Notes: generated from the letters alone by a model not told the origin. DNA of 64,000 nt from Streptomyces tanashiensis (GCF_014648895.1 NZ_BMRZ01000002.1:744001-808000), one strand, 5' to 3'. Shown: positions 1 through 9,596, counted from the stretch's first letter. Program-made: numbers and translations.

Positions 1-4
1 GAGG

Positions 5-1213
5 TCACTGGTGAGGTGTCGGAGCGTCCCGCGGCCCCCGAGCGCCTTCGGTCGTGGCACGGAAGGCGGTGCCGTGTCCGGTGAGGGCTGCCTCCGCGCC
101 CGCGGGCAGGTAGACGGAGTGTCCGGGCCCGATGTGCGCGGTCCGGCCCGCGGAGGTGACCGAGAGCTCGCCCGCGGTGCACAGGACGATCTGCGGGGCG
201 TCGAGGGTCAGCCTCCGCGGTGGCACTCCGGGACGGGGCCGGAGTCTGGACAGCCGGAAGTCGTCGACCGGCGTCCGGTACACCTCCTCGCCTCCTTCGT
301 CGCGCGGGGTGAGCACTCCGGCCTGCTGCGAGCGGAAACGGACGACCCGCAGGAGCCCGGCCGGGTCGACGTGCTTGGAGGTGAGTCCGCAGCGCAGGAC
401 GTTGTCCGAGCCGGCCATGATCTCCACGCCGAGCCCGGACAGATAGGCGTGCGGGACACCGGGCCCCAGGAACAGGGCTTGGCCCGGCTCCAGTTCGACG
501 TACCGGAGCATGAGGGCGGGGAGCAGTCCGGCATCGTCCGGACGGGCGCGGGCGATGCCCGCGTAGGCGGCGAGGTCGGTCTCGTACGGCCCGCCGCCCG
601 CTGTCAGGGCTTCGGTGACGGCGGCGAGCAGTCCGGCAGGCGGGCTGAGGAAGGCCCGGAACACCTCCGTGAGTGCCAGGGTCTCGGGGGCGAAGCGCAG
701 GGTCTGGGCGTAGGCGTGCAGACCCGGCACCTTCAGGGAGTCGAGCAGGGCGGCGCACTCCTCGGGCTCCCGGAAGCCGCAGAGGCCCCGGAAGGGAGTG
801 AGGGCGACGATCAGCTCGGGCTTGTGCTGGGCGTCGCGATAGGTGCGGTGGGGCGCGTCCAGAGGGATGCCGAGCGCGTTGTCCCGCTCGAATCCGGCCC
901 GGGCCTGGGCGAGGTCGGGGTGGACCTGGACGGACAGGGGTGCGTCGGCCGCGAGCAGTTTCAGCAGGAACGGAAGCCGTGGGCCGAACCGCCGCAGAGT
1001 CGCCGCCCCGAGTTCGCCCGCCGGGTCCAGGTCGATGACCCGGTCCAGCGGGACGGCCTCCTCGCCCCGCTGGACCCGCGACGGCGCGGCGGGGTGTGCG
1101 CCCATCCACAGCTCCGCCTGGGGCGCGCCGCTGGGCGGCAGGCCCATGAGGCGGGGCAGGAGCGTGGTGGAGCCCCAGTCGTAGGGCTGCACGGTGTTCA
1201 GGAGAAGGTCCAT
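5..1213 (-). CDS. manA: Mannose-6-phosphate isomerase, class I
   Basis: Interconverts mannose 6-phosphate and fructose 6-phosphate in the cytosol, feeding mannose from the neighbouring glycosidases into glycolysis. The protein (about 402 aa from this start) opens with LLNTVQPYDWGS, the usual type I start, and carries the zinc and active-site motifs: QVHPD, HKPELIVAL and GVPHAYL. Length is normal for the family. A second in-frame ATG at 1234 is possible. Each ATG is preceded by its own GGAAG copy, because the start region is a tandem duplication (1215-1250). The gene lies downstream of the GH38 gene on the same strand, 170 bp away, and probably closes the sugar operon. Family assignment is firm; only the start is uncertain. 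Confidence 0.93.
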   Translation of the reverse strand: MDLLLNTVQPYDWGSTTLLPRLMGLPPSGAPQAELWMGAHPAAPSRVQRGEEAVPLDRVIDLDPAGELGAATLRRFGPRLPFLLKLLAADAPLSVQVHPDLAQARAGFERDNALGIPLDAPHRTYRDAQHKPELIVALTPFRGLCGFREPEECAALLDSLKVPGLHAYAQTLRFAPETLALTEVFRAFLSPPAGLLAAVTEALTAGGGPYETDLAAYAGIARARPDDAGLLPALMLRYVELEPGQALFLGPGVPHAYLSGLGVEIMAGSDNVLRCGLTSKHVDPAGLLRVVRFRSQQAGVLTPRDEGGEEVYRTPVDDFRLSRLRPRPGVPPRRLTLDAPQIVLCTAGELSVTSAGRTAHIGPGHSVYLPAGAEAALTGHGTAFRATTEGARGPRDAPTPHQ

Positions 1214-1214
1214 C

Positions 1215-1250
1215 TGAGGGCTTCCGGTCGACATGAGGGCTTCCGGTCGA
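1215..1250. repeat. 17-bp tandem duplication over the manA start
   Basis: The 17-mer TGAGGGCTTCCGGTCGA occurs at 1215-1231 and again at 1234-1250 (19-bp period). On the coding strand this duplicates a GGAAG ribosome-binding-like sequence and places it in front of both candidate manA ATG codons (1213 and 1234). Confidence 0.85.
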
Positions 1251-1383
1251 GGGGACGGGCGAGGGCGAGGACGTCGGGCTCCGGTTCGGACCGCCGACCG
1301 GGGCCCGCGCACCTCGGCAGCCGCCGGAGCCCCCGGCCGCCTCGGTGCGGACGGGTCCCGTCACCCGCGCACGGGCGGGTGCG

Positions 1384-4300
1384 TCACCGTTCGGCAGGGA
1401 CCGTGGGCGCGGAGCGCAGCCGGAGGGTGAGGATCTGGAACGGGCGCAGGGTCAGGGACACCTGTCCGGCGGTGGTCTGCCGGGCGGCACCGGCGTCCTC
1501 GCCGGGGGCGAGCGGGCGTTCCAGGAGGTCGGTCACGGTGGCCGACTCCAGCGGGAAGCCGGTGGTCAGCAGGGCCGTGGCCCGTCCTCCGTGGGCCTCG
1601 TAGAGGCGTACGACGACGTCGCCGGAGCGGTCGTCGGCGAGCTTGACCGTGTCGATGACGACGGCGTCGTCGTCCGTGGCCACCAGGGGTACGACCTCCG
1701 CCGCCGAACCGGGCACGGAGCGCTCGGGCAGGTTGAGGCCGTACCCCTCGCGCACCGCGTCCGCGATGTCGGCGCCGATCACGAACCCGTACCGCAGGTG
1801 GTGCCGGCCCTGGTCGGAGTCCGGGTCGGGGTAGCGCGGGGCGCGGAGCAGCGAGAGCCGGACCGTCGTGGTGGTGCCGCCGTCGGGGCGGACGTCACGC
1901 GTGACCTCGTGGCCGTACGTGGAGTCGTTGACCAGGGCCGCGCCCCAGCCCCGTTCGCCGACGTGGAGGAAGCGGTGGGCGCAGAACTCGAACTTGGCGG
2001 CGTCCCAGCTGGTGTTGGTGTGGGTGGGGCGCTGGACGTGCCCGAAGGGGATCTCCGCGCTGGAGTGGTCCGCGCGGACGTCCAGCGGGAAGGCGGCCTT
2101 GAGGAGCTTCTCCTTCTCGTTCCAGTCGATCTCGGTGTCGATGTCGAGGCGCCGGGATCCCTCCCCGAGGGACAGGAACTGCTCGATCCGGGAGCCGCCG
2201 ACCGTCCGCACGACCCGCACACCGTCCGCCTCCGCGCGCACGGACGCGGCGTCGCGGAGGTCGTGCACGGTGTTCCGGTAGAAGGCGTCGATGTCCCAGG
2301 CGTCGTATTCGTTGGGGAAGTCCTGGTGGAGCTGGAGGAGGTTGGCCGCCGTGCCGGGGGCCAGGGCCTCGCGGGCCGCGGTGATGTCGTACGCGGAGGT
2401 CACCAGGCCCTGGTCGTCGATCCGGACGCGGACGAGTCCGTTGTCGAGGAGGTGGCCGCCCTCGACCGGGACGGGCGCCACGGGGCGGGCCAGCGAGCCC
2501 GTGGACGGCGACGCGCCGAAGGCGGGGATGCCGTCGCGGGCGAACGGGGAGGCGTTGAACACCATCCGCTCCTCGCCCTTCCCGGCCAGGGCGCGCTGGG
2601 CGGCGTCGACGAGGCCGTGCAGCTCGGCCGTGACCGTCGCGTAGGTCGCCTCGGCCTCGCGGTGCACCCAGCCGATGGAGGAGCCGGGCAGGATGTCGTG
2701 GAACTGGTGCAGCAGGACCGTCTTCCAGAGCCGGTCGAGGGCCTCGTGGGGATAGGCGGACCCGGTGCGGACGGCCGCGGTCGCCGACCACAGCTCGGCC
2801 TCCCGGAGCAGGTGCTCGCCGCGCCGGTTGCCCTGCTTGGTGCGCAGCTGGCTGGTGAGCGTGCCGCGGTGGAACTCCAGGTAGAGCTCGCCGAGCCAGA
2901 CCGGGGCGTCGGGGTACTCCGCGTGCGCCCGCTCGAAGAAGTCGGCGGGGCTCTCGATGGTGACCCGGGGCGAGCCCTCCAGGTCCTCCACCCGGGACGC
3001 GCGGGCCAGCATCTCGCGGGTGGGGCCGCCGCCGCCGTCTCCGTAGCCGAACGGGAGGAGGGAGGTTCCGGCCGCCTCCTTGTCCTGGAAGTTCCTCACG
3101 GCGTGGGCGAGTTCGGCGCCGGTGATCTCGGCGTTGTACGTGTCGACGGGCGGGAAGTGGCTGAAGATGCGGGTGCCGTCGATGCCCTCCCACCAGAAGG
3201 TGTGGTGCGGGAACTTGTTGGTGGTGTTCCAGGAGATCTTCTGGGTGAGGAACCAGCGCACGCCGGCCAGCTTCATCAGCTGCGGCATGGCCGCGTTGTA
3301 GCCGAAGGTGTCGGGCAGCCACATCTCGGTCGTCTCGACGCCGAACTCGTCGAGGTAGAAGCGCTTGCCGTGGATCAGCTGCCGGGCGAGGGACTCGCCG
3401 CCGATGATGTTGGTGTCGGGTTCCACCCACAGGCTGCCGACGGGGAGGAACTGTCCGGTCTTCGCCTTCTCCTGGACGCGGCCGTAGACCTCGGGGCGGT
3501 GCTCCTTGAGCCAGGCGAGCTGCTGGGCCTGGGACATGGCGAAGCGGAAGCCGGGGTGGTCGTCCATGAGGTGGGTGACGTTGGAGAGCGTCCGGGCGAC
3601 CTTGCGTACGGTCTCGCGCAGCGGCCAGAGCCATGCGGTGTCGATGTGGGCGTGTCCGACGGCGGACATGCGATGGGCGCTGGGGACGGCAGGAGCCGCG
3701 AGCGCGGGGCGGAGCGCCTCGCGGGCGGCGGCGGCGCTGCCGGACACGTCCTGCAGGTCGATGGTGTCCAGGGCCCGCTCGATGGTCTGCAGCAGCTGCC
3801 AGCGGCGCGGTTCGGCCTCGGGGAGTTCGCGCATGAGCTCGCCGAGGACGTCCAGGTCCTGGGCGAGTTCCCACACCTCGCTGTCGAAGACCGCCAGGTC
3901 GAACCGGAGCAGCTGGTAGATCGGGGCGTCGGTGACGCCGGTGCCGGTCAGCCAGGAGGGACGGTCACCGGTGCGGGTGGGTTCGTGGCTGTCGTTCAGG
4001 TTCGGATTGGCGGCGGCCTCGACGTAGTACGTGAACTCCTCGCCGCCGACCGCCGGGTCGGCGACCGGGATGTAGGCGTTGCGGGGGTTGAGGGCCTTCA
4101 CGACGGTGCCGTCCACGCGGTAGACCAGGCCCTCGCTGGAGAAGCCCGCACCGGTGAAGTTGAAGCCGATGTCGACGACGGCCTCCACGCGGCGGCCGGC
4201 CCACTCCTCCGGCACCCTCCCGCTGATCCGGAACCAGCTGGTGGTCCACGCGGGTCCCCAGCGGTGGCCGAGCGTCACCGGCTCGTACGGTGCGGCCAGG

Positions 4301-4443
4301 CCGTCGACGACGGGCACGGGTTCGCCCGGGACGTTCCAGATCGCGATGTCGAGCGGGGTCGTCAGGGCATGGACGGCCGGCCTGATGCGCTGGTCGAGGA
4401 CGCGGGCGAGCCGCTGCTCGGTGAGGCGTTGCCTGCTGTGCAT
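1384..4443 (-). CDS. Alpha-mannosidase, glycoside hydrolase family 38
   Basis: Releases terminal alpha-linked mannose from oligosaccharides or glycans. The 1019-aa protein has the GH38 layout: an N-terminal beta domain; then the catalytic domain with the zinc-binding GHAHIDTAWLWP motif (about residue 260) and WLPDTFGYNAAMPQL (about 375-390), whose Asp is the expected nucleophile; then the C-terminal beta-sandwich ending in the usual ILTLRLR. There is no signal peptide, so it acts in the cytosol on imported sugars. The start ATG at 4443 gives the typical opening (MHSRQRLTEQRLARVLDQRI). It lies between the GH13 remnant and manA in a same-strand glycosidase run. Substrate linkage cannot be read from the sequence. 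Confidence 0.95.
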   Translation of the reverse strand: MHSRQRLTEQRLARVLDQRIRPAVHALTTPLDIAIWNVPGEPVPVVDGLAAPYEPVTLGHRWGPAWTTSWFRISGRVPEEWAGRRVEAVVDIGFNFTGAGFSSEGLVYRVDGTVVKALNPRNAYIPVADPAVGGEEFTYYVEAAANPNLNDSHEPTRTGDRPSWLTGTGVTDAPIYQLLRFDLAVFDSEVWELAQDLDVLGELMRELPEAEPRRWQLLQTIERALDTIDLQDVSGSAAAAREALRPALAAPAVPSAHRMSAVGHAHIDTAWLWPLRETVRKVARTLSNVTHLMDDHPGFRFAMSQAQQLAWLKEHRPEVYGRVQEKAKTGQFLPVGSLWVEPDTNIIGGESLARQLIHGKRFYLDEFGVETTEMWLPDTFGYNAAMPQLMKLAGVRWFLTQKISWNTTNKFPHHTFWWEGIDGTRIFSHFPPVDTYNAEITGAELAHAVRNFQDKEAAGTSLLPFGYGDGGGGPTREMLARASRVEDLEGSPRVTIESPADFFERAHAEYPDAPVWLGELYLEFHRGTLTSQLRTKQGNRRGEHLLREAELWSATAAVRTGSAYPHEALDRLWKTVLLHQFHDILPGSSIGWVHREAEATYATVTAELHGLVDAAQRALAGKGEERMVFNASPFARDGIPAFGASPSTGSLARPVAPVPVEGGHLLDNGLVRVRIDDQGLVTSAYDITAAREALAPGTAANLLQLHQDFPNEYDAWDIDAFYRNTVHDLRDAASVRAEADGVRVVRTVGGSRIEQFLSLGEGSRRLDIDTEIDWNEKEKLLKAAFPLDVRADHSSAEIPFGHVQRPTHTNTSWDAAKFEFCAHRFLHVGERGWGAALVNDSTYGHEVTRDVRPDGGTTTTVRLSLLRAPRYPDPDSDQGRHHLRYGFVIGADIADAVREGYGLNLPERSVPGSAAEVVPLVATDDDAVVIDTVKLADDRSGDVVVRLYEAHGGRATALLTTGFPLESATVTDLLERPLAPGEDAGAARQTTAGQVSLTLRPFQILTLRLRSAPTVPAER

Positions 4444-4491
4444 GGATGTCTCCGGAGTCGTACGGGAAATGAGGTCAGAGGCCGTGATGCG

Positions 4492-4829
4492 TCACGCCGT
4501 CCACCACAACGTGGTGTGCGCGGGCAGGGCGAAGGCCGCGCCGGGCGGGCCTTCGACGGCACGGGCTCGACGGCCCGGTGGTCGGCGACGTCGTAGCCCG
4601 CGTCCGCCTGGGGAGAGGCGTAGAAGGGGTTCAGCCACAGCGCGTCGACGCCGAGTTCCCTCAGGTACGGCAGTCTGCCGCGGATGCCGGGGAGGTCGCC
4701 CGTGCCGTCACCGTTCCCGTCGGCATAACTGCGCGGGTACACCTGGTGGACGACGGCCTCCCGCCGCCCTCCCGGTGGGGATCCCGCCGGAGCGACGGTG
4801 TCGGGAACATCGGAGGCGTACGGGGACAT
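4492..4829 (-). pseudogene. Alpha-glucosidase (GH13) pseudogene with a large internal deletion
   Basis: From an ATG at 4829 the minus strand reads the conserved N-terminus of a GH13 alpha-glucosidase: VVHQVYPRSYADGNGDGTGD, LPYLRELGVDALWLNPFYASP and DAGYDVADHRAV. Around 4565 the frame stops resembling the family. In the next frame the family's C-terminus appears (GAAFALPAHTTLWWTA, stop at 4492-4494). About 440 central codons, with the whole catalytic apparatus, are missing. The repeat GCCGTCGA flanks the junction, so deletion by microhomology is likely. It sits exactly between the GH35 and GH38 genes, as an intact gene of the same operon would. An assembly error is the alternative. Confidence 0.85.
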
Positions 4830-4882
4830 CGTCGCTCTCTGTCGGCCGATGGTGGTGGCGCGTCGAGGGGTCGGCGGCGGGC

Positions 4883-6640
4883 TCAGTCCTCGACGGGTCC
4901 CAGGTCCGGTGTCCCGCGGAGCTCCACCGCCCGGGTCGTGGAGCCGTGCAGTTCGAGGACGGTGATCTCGTTCCGCCCCGCACGCAGGACCGGGGCGGGC
5001 ACGTAGAGCGTGGTCTGCGGGCCCCGGGACCAGTAGCGGCCGAGTGCGAAGCCGTTGATCCACACCAGGCCCTTGGTCCAGCCGTCCAGGGCGATGAAGC
5101 CGTCGGCCGGGCGGGCGATGTCCACGTGTCCGCGGTGGAAGGCCGGCCCGACCGGCGGCGCGGACGGGTCGAGGGCCGTGTAGGACGGCGCGCTCGGGTC
5201 GTCCATCGGCAGCGAGCGGCTGTACCAGTCCACGAGGACCAGGTCGTTGGCGGTGACGGCGCCGAGCAGTCCCTTGCGGTCGTGCATCGCGCGCCCGTAG
5301 TTCACACGGCCCTGGTTCTCCACGAGCACGGCCAGGTGGGCGCCCGGCCGGGGGGCGAGGAAGGTGAGCGCGTGCTCGTGGTTCTCCCGCTCCAGGACGC
5401 CGACGGGCTGGCCGTCGACGAAGACCTGGGCCCGGTCGCGCACCTCCTCGACGCGGAGCACGGTGCGTCCGGCGTCCGGCAGGGTCGTCTCGTACAGGAC
5501 GAATCCGAAGGACTGGCCGAGCTGTTCCATGGTGACCGGCCGGTCGGCGTGCACCGCGGGACCGCCGAGCGCCTCGATCTGGTCCAGGAGGCCGGCGCAG
5601 GAGGTGAGTTCGGCGACGGTCTCGGTCAGCTTGGGTACGGGCGCGGGGAGCGGTTCGTCGGGGACGGGGGCGTACCGGGCGATGACCTCGCGGAACGCCC
5701 TGTACTTGGGGCCGGGGTCGCCGGCCTCGTCCAGCGGGGCGTCGTAGTCGTAGGAGGTGACGGTGGGCCGGTAGGTGCCCTTGTCGTTGGCGCCGTTGGT
5801 GAAACCGAAGTTGGTGCCGCCGTGGAACATGTAGAGGTTGACCGAGGCACCGGCCGCGAGGAGCCGGTCGAGGTCGGCCGCCGCGTCCTCCGCGCTGCGG
5901 GTGACGTGGGTGCCGCCCCAGCGGTCGAACCAGCCGATCCAGAACTCGGAGCACATCAGCGGGCCTTCGGGCTGCTGGGCGCGGAGTGCGGCGAGCCCCG
6001 CGTCCACGCGGCTGCCGAAGTTGACCGTGCGCAGCACTCCGTCGAGTCCGCCGCGCTTCAGGTCGGAGGGCTGGTCGCAGGTGAAGAGCGGGACGTCCAC
6101 GCCGTGCCGGTGCAGCAGTTCGGCCAGGTCGGCGAGGTAGCCGGAGTCGTCTCCGTAGGCTCCGTACTCGTTCTCCAGCTGTACGGCGATGACGGGGCCG
6201 CCGCGGGAAGCGAGGTACGGGCCCACGGCCGCCAGGAGGGATTCGAGGTAGTCGTCCACCGCCTTCAGGTAGCGGGGATCGCGGCTGCGCAGCTCGATGT
6301 CCTCGTCCGCGAGCAGCCACGAGGGCAGGCCTCCGCCCTCCCATTCGGCGCAGATGTACGGGCCGGGCCGGAGCAGGACGTGCAGCCCTTCGGCGGCGGC
6401 GAGGTCGAGGAAGCGGGGCAGGTCGAGACCTCCGTCCACGCGGAACTCGCCGCGCCGGGGCGCGTGCAGGTTCCACGGGACGTAGGTCTCGACGGTGTTG
6501 AGCCCCAGCAGTCGCGCCTTGTGGAGCCGGTCGGCCCACTGCTCCGGGTGGACGCGGAAGTAGTGCAGTCCGCCGGAGATGATGCGGAACGGTCGGTCGT
6601 CGAGACGGAAGCCGTCTGCGGCGATCTCCAGTCGAGGCAT
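4883..6640 (-). CDS. Beta-galactosidase, glycoside hydrolase family 35
   Basis: Hydrolyses terminal beta-galactosides. The 585-aa protein is a compact bacterial GH35: the N-terminal TIM barrel begins with FRIISGGLHYFRVHPEQW; the acid/base Glu is in VQLENEYGAYG and the nucleophile Glu in MCSEFWIGWFDRWGG; C-terminal jelly-roll domains follow, with the usual GLVWINGFALGRYW. No signal peptide is seen, so it is cytosolic. The ATG at 6640 gives the standard opening. It is followed on the same strand by the GH13 remnant and the alpha-mannosidase. Expression is probably governed by the ROK repressor upstream in the cluster (inference). Confidence 0.95.
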   Translation of the reverse strand: MPRLEIAADGFRLDDRPFRIISGGLHYFRVHPEQWADRLHKARLLGLNTVETYVPWNLHAPRRGEFRVDGGLDLPRFLDLAAAEGLHVLLRPGPYICAEWEGGGLPSWLLADEDIELRSRDPRYLKAVDDYLESLLAAVGPYLASRGGPVIAVQLENEYGAYGDDSGYLADLAELLHRHGVDVPLFTCDQPSDLKRGGLDGVLRTVNFGSRVDAGLAALRAQQPEGPLMCSEFWIGWFDRWGGTHVTRSAEDAAADLDRLLAAGASVNLYMFHGGTNFGFTNGANDKGTYRPTVTSYDYDAPLDEAGDPGPKYRAFREVIARYAPVPDEPLPAPVPKLTETVAELTSCAGLLDQIEALGGPAVHADRPVTMEQLGQSFGFVLYETTLPDAGRTVLRVEEVRDRAQVFVDGQPVGVLERENHEHALTFLAPRPGAHLAVLVENQGRVNYGRAMHDRKGLLGAVTANDLVLVDWYSRSLPMDDPSAPSYTALDPSAPPVGPAFHRGHVDIARPADGFIALDGWTKGLVWINGFALGRYWSRGPQTTLYVPAPVLRAGRNEITVLELHGSTTRAVELRGTPDLGPVED

Positions 6641-6686
6641 GGCTGTGGTGCTCCTAGGGGGTCAGGCTGTCGGTCGGGTCAGGACG

Positions 6687-8657
6687 TCAGCTGAGGGGGC
6701 GGCAGAGGAGGGCGTCCGGGGCCCCGCCGTGCTGCCATTTCCAGGTGTAGGCGACGCCGGCGAGGTACTCGTCGTCCCTGCACTGGCCCTTGTAGGCGCC
6801 GGGGGCCCAGTCGCTCTTCACCGAGCCGCCGGTGGCAGGCCGGTTGTCGCCGTGGTCGAACCAGAGCAGACGGTTCGTGGTGGGCAGCGACCTGCCGGAG
6901 GGTGCGCAGAGCAGGGCGGCCATCGCGTTGCCGTTGACGCTGTAGCCGACGGCGAAGGTGTTCTTGGGGCACTCGAGCTTGTTGTAGCCGCTCGCCCAGT
7001 CGCCGCTCTTGACGTAGCGCTCGTCGATGACGGTGATCCACATGCTGTCGGCCTTGGCGAGCTCGCCGCCCGCGTCGGTGCACAGACCGCGGTTGTTGCT
7101 CCGGGCGAGGGCGACGAGCCGCTGGCTGTCGGGGCAGTTGCCCTTGCGGTTGCCGACGCTCCAGTCCGCCTGCTGCCGCATGGTGGCGGAGAGGTTCTGG
7201 TCGGCGAAGTCGAGGTCGACCATGTTCCAGTGGTCGACCTGGGCGACCTGACCGGTCTTGCCGGAGGCGTTGACCAGCTTGTTCCAGTGGGTGGCGCGCC
7301 AGTCGCCGGGGTCGTTGACCGCCTGCCGGTTGCCGGCGTCGTCGTAGGAGATCAGCGCCCAGTTGTCGTTGATCTTGCCGTTGGTGCTCCAGCCGACCAG
7401 CGGCCACTGGGCGAAGTCGGTGTCGTTGGCCACCAGGATGTCGGTGAAGCGGGCGAACCAGTCGATCTCCTTCTGGTCCGTCTGGCCGCGTCCGCCGGTG
7501 CCGAACTCGCTGACCCACACGGGAGCGGTGAAGTGCTGGCCCGACTCGGTGACGAAGAGGGCCTGGTCGTGGATGACCCGGATGAGGTCCTCGGGCGAGA
7601 GGTCGCGGTAGCGCGGGTCGTTGGTCTCACCGTTCTGCCACCCACCGCTCGCGCCGGTGTGGTTGGGGCCGGTGAAGCCGTAGAAGTGGGCCGCGTAGAC
7701 CAGCTTGCCGGAGTTGATCAGCGTGTTGGAGAGGTTGCGGACCGGTGTAAGCGTCGGCCGGCCGTGGGAGAACATGCCCTGGGGGATGCCCTGCCAGTTG
7801 ATGCCCTCCATGATGACGAGCATGTCCGGGTCGGCTTCGAGGATCCTGTTGCCGGCCAGCTGGAAGGCGTTGTACAGGTCGTGCTCGTTGCCCCAGCCCC
7901 AGTTCGGGTCGTCGTTCCAGTCCCGGCGGACCTCGTTGCGCAGGTCGGCGCCGGCCACCCGCTTGTTCGCCTTGTAGCGGTTGACCAGGAACAGCCAGTT
8001 GTCGATCCACTGCTGGGTGGTCTGGCTGGTGTTCCAGCGCTCGTTGCCGTCGAGGCCGCAGCACCAGCGGTAGGTGGTGGTGTGGTTGTTGAGGATGACG
8101 GCGAAGCCGTCGTCCGTCAGGGCCTTGACGACCGCGTCGAACACCTCGAGCGGGGTCTTGTCCTCCAGCTGCGGGTTGGCCGCGACGGCGTGGTTCGGCA
8201 CCAGGGTGTCGTCGTTGATCATCGCGTCGGAGTAGGGCAGCCGGATGCTGTTGAGACCGAGCGCGTGGAAGTCGGCGAGGATCCGGCTGATCGGGGTGCG
8301 GTCCAGGCCGAGCGGGATGTTGTTCGACTTCTGGTCGGCCTGGTGGTTGGCGACGTCGCTCTCGCTGCCGCTGCCCTCCCAGGTGCCCTGGGCACCGGCC
8401 CAGTTGCTCGCCTTGAGCTTGAAGCGGTTGCCGTCGGCGTCGACGATGTACCGGCCGCGCGTGCTCAGCGGTCCTCGCCAGGACGCGGCGAGCTGCTCCC
8501 CCGTGAGCACGTTCGACACCGTGGTGGTGTCGGGGGAGGTGGCGGCCGACGTCGTGCCGGGTGTCAGGCCGACGAGCAGTGCCGCCGTGGCCAGGGCGGC
8601 GGGCAGCGCCCGCCCGATGCCCCTGCGGCCGGCGGAACTGCGACTGATCGATCTCAT
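6687..8657 (-). CDS. Secreted glycoside hydrolase family 5 glycanase
   Basis: A 656-aa exported protein. Residues 1-40 form a signal peptide with an Arg-rich N-region, the hydrophobic stretch LPAALATAALLVGLTPG and a likely TSA-A cleavage site. The GH5 (cellulase-fold) barrel follows; GADLRNEV carries the expected acid/base Glu and VWVSEFGTGG the nucleophile Glu. The last 160 residues are a Cys-containing tail with three related blocks (CPDSQRLVALARS, CPKNTFAVGYSVNGNAMAALLCAP, CRDDEYLAGVAYTW...ALLCRPL), which look like a small carbohydrate-binding or beta-trefoil-like module. Whether it cuts beta-glucan, xyloglucan or mannan is not decidable here; the mannosidase, galactosidase and manA context favours a galactose-decorated plant polysaccharide. 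Confidence 0.85.
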   Translation of the reverse strand: MRSISRSSAGRRGIGRALPAALATAALLVGLTPGTTSAATSPDTTTVSNVLTGEQLAASWRGPLSTRGRYIVDADGNRFKLKASNWAGAQGTWEGSGSESDVANHQADQKSNNIPLGLDRTPISRILADFHALGLNSIRLPYSDAMINDDTLVPNHAVAANPQLEDKTPLEVFDAVVKALTDDGFAVILNNHTTTYRWCCGLDGNERWNTSQTTQQWIDNWLFLVNRYKANKRVAGADLRNEVRRDWNDDPNWGWGNEHDLYNAFQLAGNRILEADPDMLVIMEGINWQGIPQGMFSHGRPTLTPVRNLSNTLINSGKLVYAAHFYGFTGPNHTGASGGWQNGETNDPRYRDLSPEDLIRVIHDQALFVTESGQHFTAPVWVSEFGTGGRGQTDQKEIDWFARFTDILVANDTDFAQWPLVGWSTNGKINDNWALISYDDAGNRQAVNDPGDWRATHWNKLVNASGKTGQVAQVDHWNMVDLDFADQNLSATMRQQADWSVGNRKGNCPDSQRLVALARSNNRGLCTDAGGELAKADSMWITVIDERYVKSGDWASGYNKLECPKNTFAVGYSVNGNAMAALLCAPSGRSLPTTNRLLWFDHGDNRPATGGSVKSDWAPGAYKGQCRDDEYLAGVAYTWKWQHGGAPDALLCRPLS

Positions 8658-8741
8658 GGTGCTGCCCTCCGAGGCGTGGAATGTGAAGGAGGTGCTGCCA
8701 TACCGGACCCGCGGTCCGGAATCGGGGTGCCGAAGGGGCCC

Positions 8742-9596
8742 TCAGCCCTTGAGGCCGCTGTGGGCGATGCCTTCGACGATGTGGCGCTGGGCGACCAGGA
8801 ACATGACCACCAGGGGGGTGATGGTCACGACGGCGCCCGCGAAGAGACCGGGCAGGTTGATGGTCTGTGCCGTGAGGAAGCTGGACAGAGCGATCTGCGC
8901 CGTCCAGGAGGACGGGTCCTGGCCGATGACCAGCGGCCACAGGAAGGCGTTCCAGCTGTCGATGAAGGCGAGTGCGCCGAGGGAGGCGAGCATGGCTCCG
9001 GACGACGGCAGGGCGATCCGGCGGTAGAGCCCGAGCCAGCCGAGCCCGTCGAGGCGGCCGGCCTCCTCGATCTCGCGGGGGAACTGCAGGTAGAAGTTGC
9101 GGAACAGCAGGACCGCGAAGGGGTTGAACAGACCGGGGACGATGATGCCCCACAGGGTGTTGACGCCGCCGAGCGAGCCCACGACGACGAAGGTGGGCAC
9201 GAAGGTCGCCGAGCCGGGGATCATGAGCGTGGCCAGGACGAGGCCGAGGATGACGCCACGTCCGGGCACCGGGATGCGGGCGAGTGCGAATCCGGCGGCC
9301 GAGGCCAGCAGGGTCGACACCGGGGCCGTGATCGCGGCGATCAGCAGGGAGTTGCCCAGGGACCGCCCCATGTCCAGGGTGGGGTCGTCGAACAGGTCGG
9401 TGAAGTTCTCCCAGTGCATCGTCGAGGGCCACCAGGTCCACTCCGGCGACGTCAGGGTCTGCGAGTCCATCAGCGCATTGCGCAGCATCAGGTAGAAGGG
9501 GGCGAGGAACACCACCATCAGAGCCCCGGCCAGCAGGCCGCGCATGGGGCGCCGCAGGGCGCGCGCTCCCTCTCGTACGGTCGTCACCGCGCTCAC
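8742..9596 (-). CDS. Sugar ABC transporter permease (MalG type)
   Basis: Inner-membrane subunit of a CUT1 carbohydrate importer, 284 aa with six predicted membrane helices. It carries the loop that docks on the ATPase: EIEEAGRLDGLGWLGLYRRI. The C-terminus EGIAHSGLKG is typical of MalG-like proteins. The start is a GTG at 9596 that overlaps the TGA of the upstream permease (GTGA), so the two are translationally coupled. A longer in-frame ORF exists but runs through the upstream gene. No ATPase gene is in the cluster, as is usual for Streptomyces CUT1 systems that share MsiK. Confidence 0.92.
   Translation of the reverse strand: MSAVTTVREGARALRRPMRGLLAGALMVVFLAPFYLMLRNALMDSQTLTSPEWTWWPSTMHWENFTDLFDDPTLDMGRSLGNSLLIAAITAPVSTLLASAAGFALARIPVPGRGVILGLVLATLMIPGSATFVPTFVVVGSLGGVNTLWGIIVPGLFNPFAVLLFRNFYLQFPREIEEAGRLDGLGWLGLYRRIALPSSGAMLASLGALAFIDSWNAFLWPLVIGQDPSSWTAQIALSSFLTAQTINLPGLFAGAVVTITPLVVMFLVAQRHIVEGIAHSGLKG

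Noticed and set aside
1345..4596. A 1083-aa open frame on the plus strand opposite the alpha-mannosidase
   Set aside because: It is the antisense shadow of the GH38 gene. Composition is Gly/Val/Arg-rich with no domain, and similar long shadows lie opposite the GH35, GH5, GH36, LanKC and STAND genes.
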